DNA of 23,132 bases from JALZAA01 sp035316005 (GTDB taxonomy: Bacteria > Actinomycetota > Acidimicrobiia > IMCC26256 > JACDBD01). Below are positions 23,008 to 23,132 of the stretch, in pieces. A program made the translations under genes and the position numbers. The stretch covers positions 1 through 23,132 of the forward strand of contig DATFXK010000011.1 in assembly GCA_035316005.1 (NCBI GenBank), given 5' to 3'. The notes below the pieces were generated by a model. That model saw only the letters and a list, made by a program, of their open reading frames with translations, ran no database searches and was not told the origin of the DNA. Positions within the stretch are counted from its first letter, which is position 1. Each line of letters opens with the position of its first letter.

Positions 23008-23132
23008 GTGCGCACGCTCGTCATCACCCCGACGTACGTCGAGGCCGAGAACATCGACGAGTTCCTCCGGCGGGCACGTGCCGCCCTCCCGAGCGCGGAC
23101 ATCCTCGTCGTCGACGACAACAGCCCCGACGG
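23008..23132 (+). CDS. GT2 polyprenol-phosphate mannose synthase-like (partial)
   Basis: The gene runs off the window end. The visible 41 codons read RTLVITPTYVEAENIDEFLRR and then LPSADILVVDDNSPDG, the N-terminal strand and the VVDDNSPDGT nucleotide-binding motif of DPM1/Ppm1-type enzymes. These make polyprenol-phosphate mannose or related donors for GT-C enzymes. The start is GTG 23008. Actinobacterial Ppm1 enzymes can be fused to an acyltransferase domain, which cannot be judged here. Confidence 0.85.
   Translation, partial: MRTLVITPTYVEAENIDEFLRRARAALPSADILVVDDNSPD

Noticed and set aside
1..23132. Possible mobile island, CRISPR or phage-defence system
   Set aside because: No transposase, integrase, terminal repeats, repeat-spacer array or defence domain was seen. 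The short repeats found fit local cluster rearrangement instead.

Overview
The window is a GC-rich bacterial chromosomal segment with frequent GTG starts. It carries actinobacterial family types: an amt-glnK pair, an AftD-type arabinosyltransferase homologue, DUF2304, polyprenol-phosphate glycosyltransferases, and TANNNT -10 boxes placed directly before start codons. I read it as Actinomycetota, possibly an Acidimicrobiia-like lineage; the class is inference. I saw no tRNA, rRNA, CRISPR array, insertion sequence or phage gene.

Layout. (1) 44-3679, plus strand: a DUF4239 membrane protein, a HATPase-GNAT fusion, a GYD-domain protein, a small two-helix membrane protein, and a shortened DUF4242/cyclase chimera that looks like the product of an internal deletion. 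(2) 3731-6470, nitrogen control: a winged-helix regulator with a mini-receiver (plus) converges on glnK (minus), and their stop codons overlap. amt lies upstream of glnK and is preceded by four GlnR-like half-sites at 11-bp period. (3) 6551-14988, minus strand: a compact run GT4 > AftD-like > GT-C mannosyltransferase-like > LppX/LolA-like secreted protein > NHL/Vgb-like propeller. It contains two 4-nt start/stop overlaps and ends at a hairpin terminator. The propeller gene appears frameshifted in its signal peptide. (4) 15002-23132, mostly plus strand: two SAM methyltransferases, a GT2 glycosyltransferase, a membrane acyltransferase, a minus-strand GT-C-like membrane protein, DUF2304, a further GT-C-like protein and the start of a polyprenol-phosphate mannose synthase-like GT2.

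Regions 3 and 4 together look like a cell-envelope glycan assembly locus. The cytoplasmic GT2 enzymes would make polyprenol-phosphate sugars. The multi-spanning GT-C enzymes, including AftD, would use them outside the membrane. The GT4, methyltransferases and acyltransferase would build and decorate the glycan, and the LppX-like protein could carry lipid-linked material.

The most unusual structure is in the 5' ends of region 4. Several genes appear leaderless (TANNNT 7-9 nt before GTG/ATG). Two genes are instead preceded by a tiny leaderless ORF whose stop codon overlaps the main start. One of these (15066-15125) matches the first 19 codons of the methyltransferase 1.5 kb downstream, promoter included. 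In addition, a 23-bp perfect repeat joins the 3' end of the GT2 gene to the leader of the DUF2304 gene. These look like fossils of promoter and 5'-end shuffling in a glycan cluster, possibly now used as regulatory leaders.
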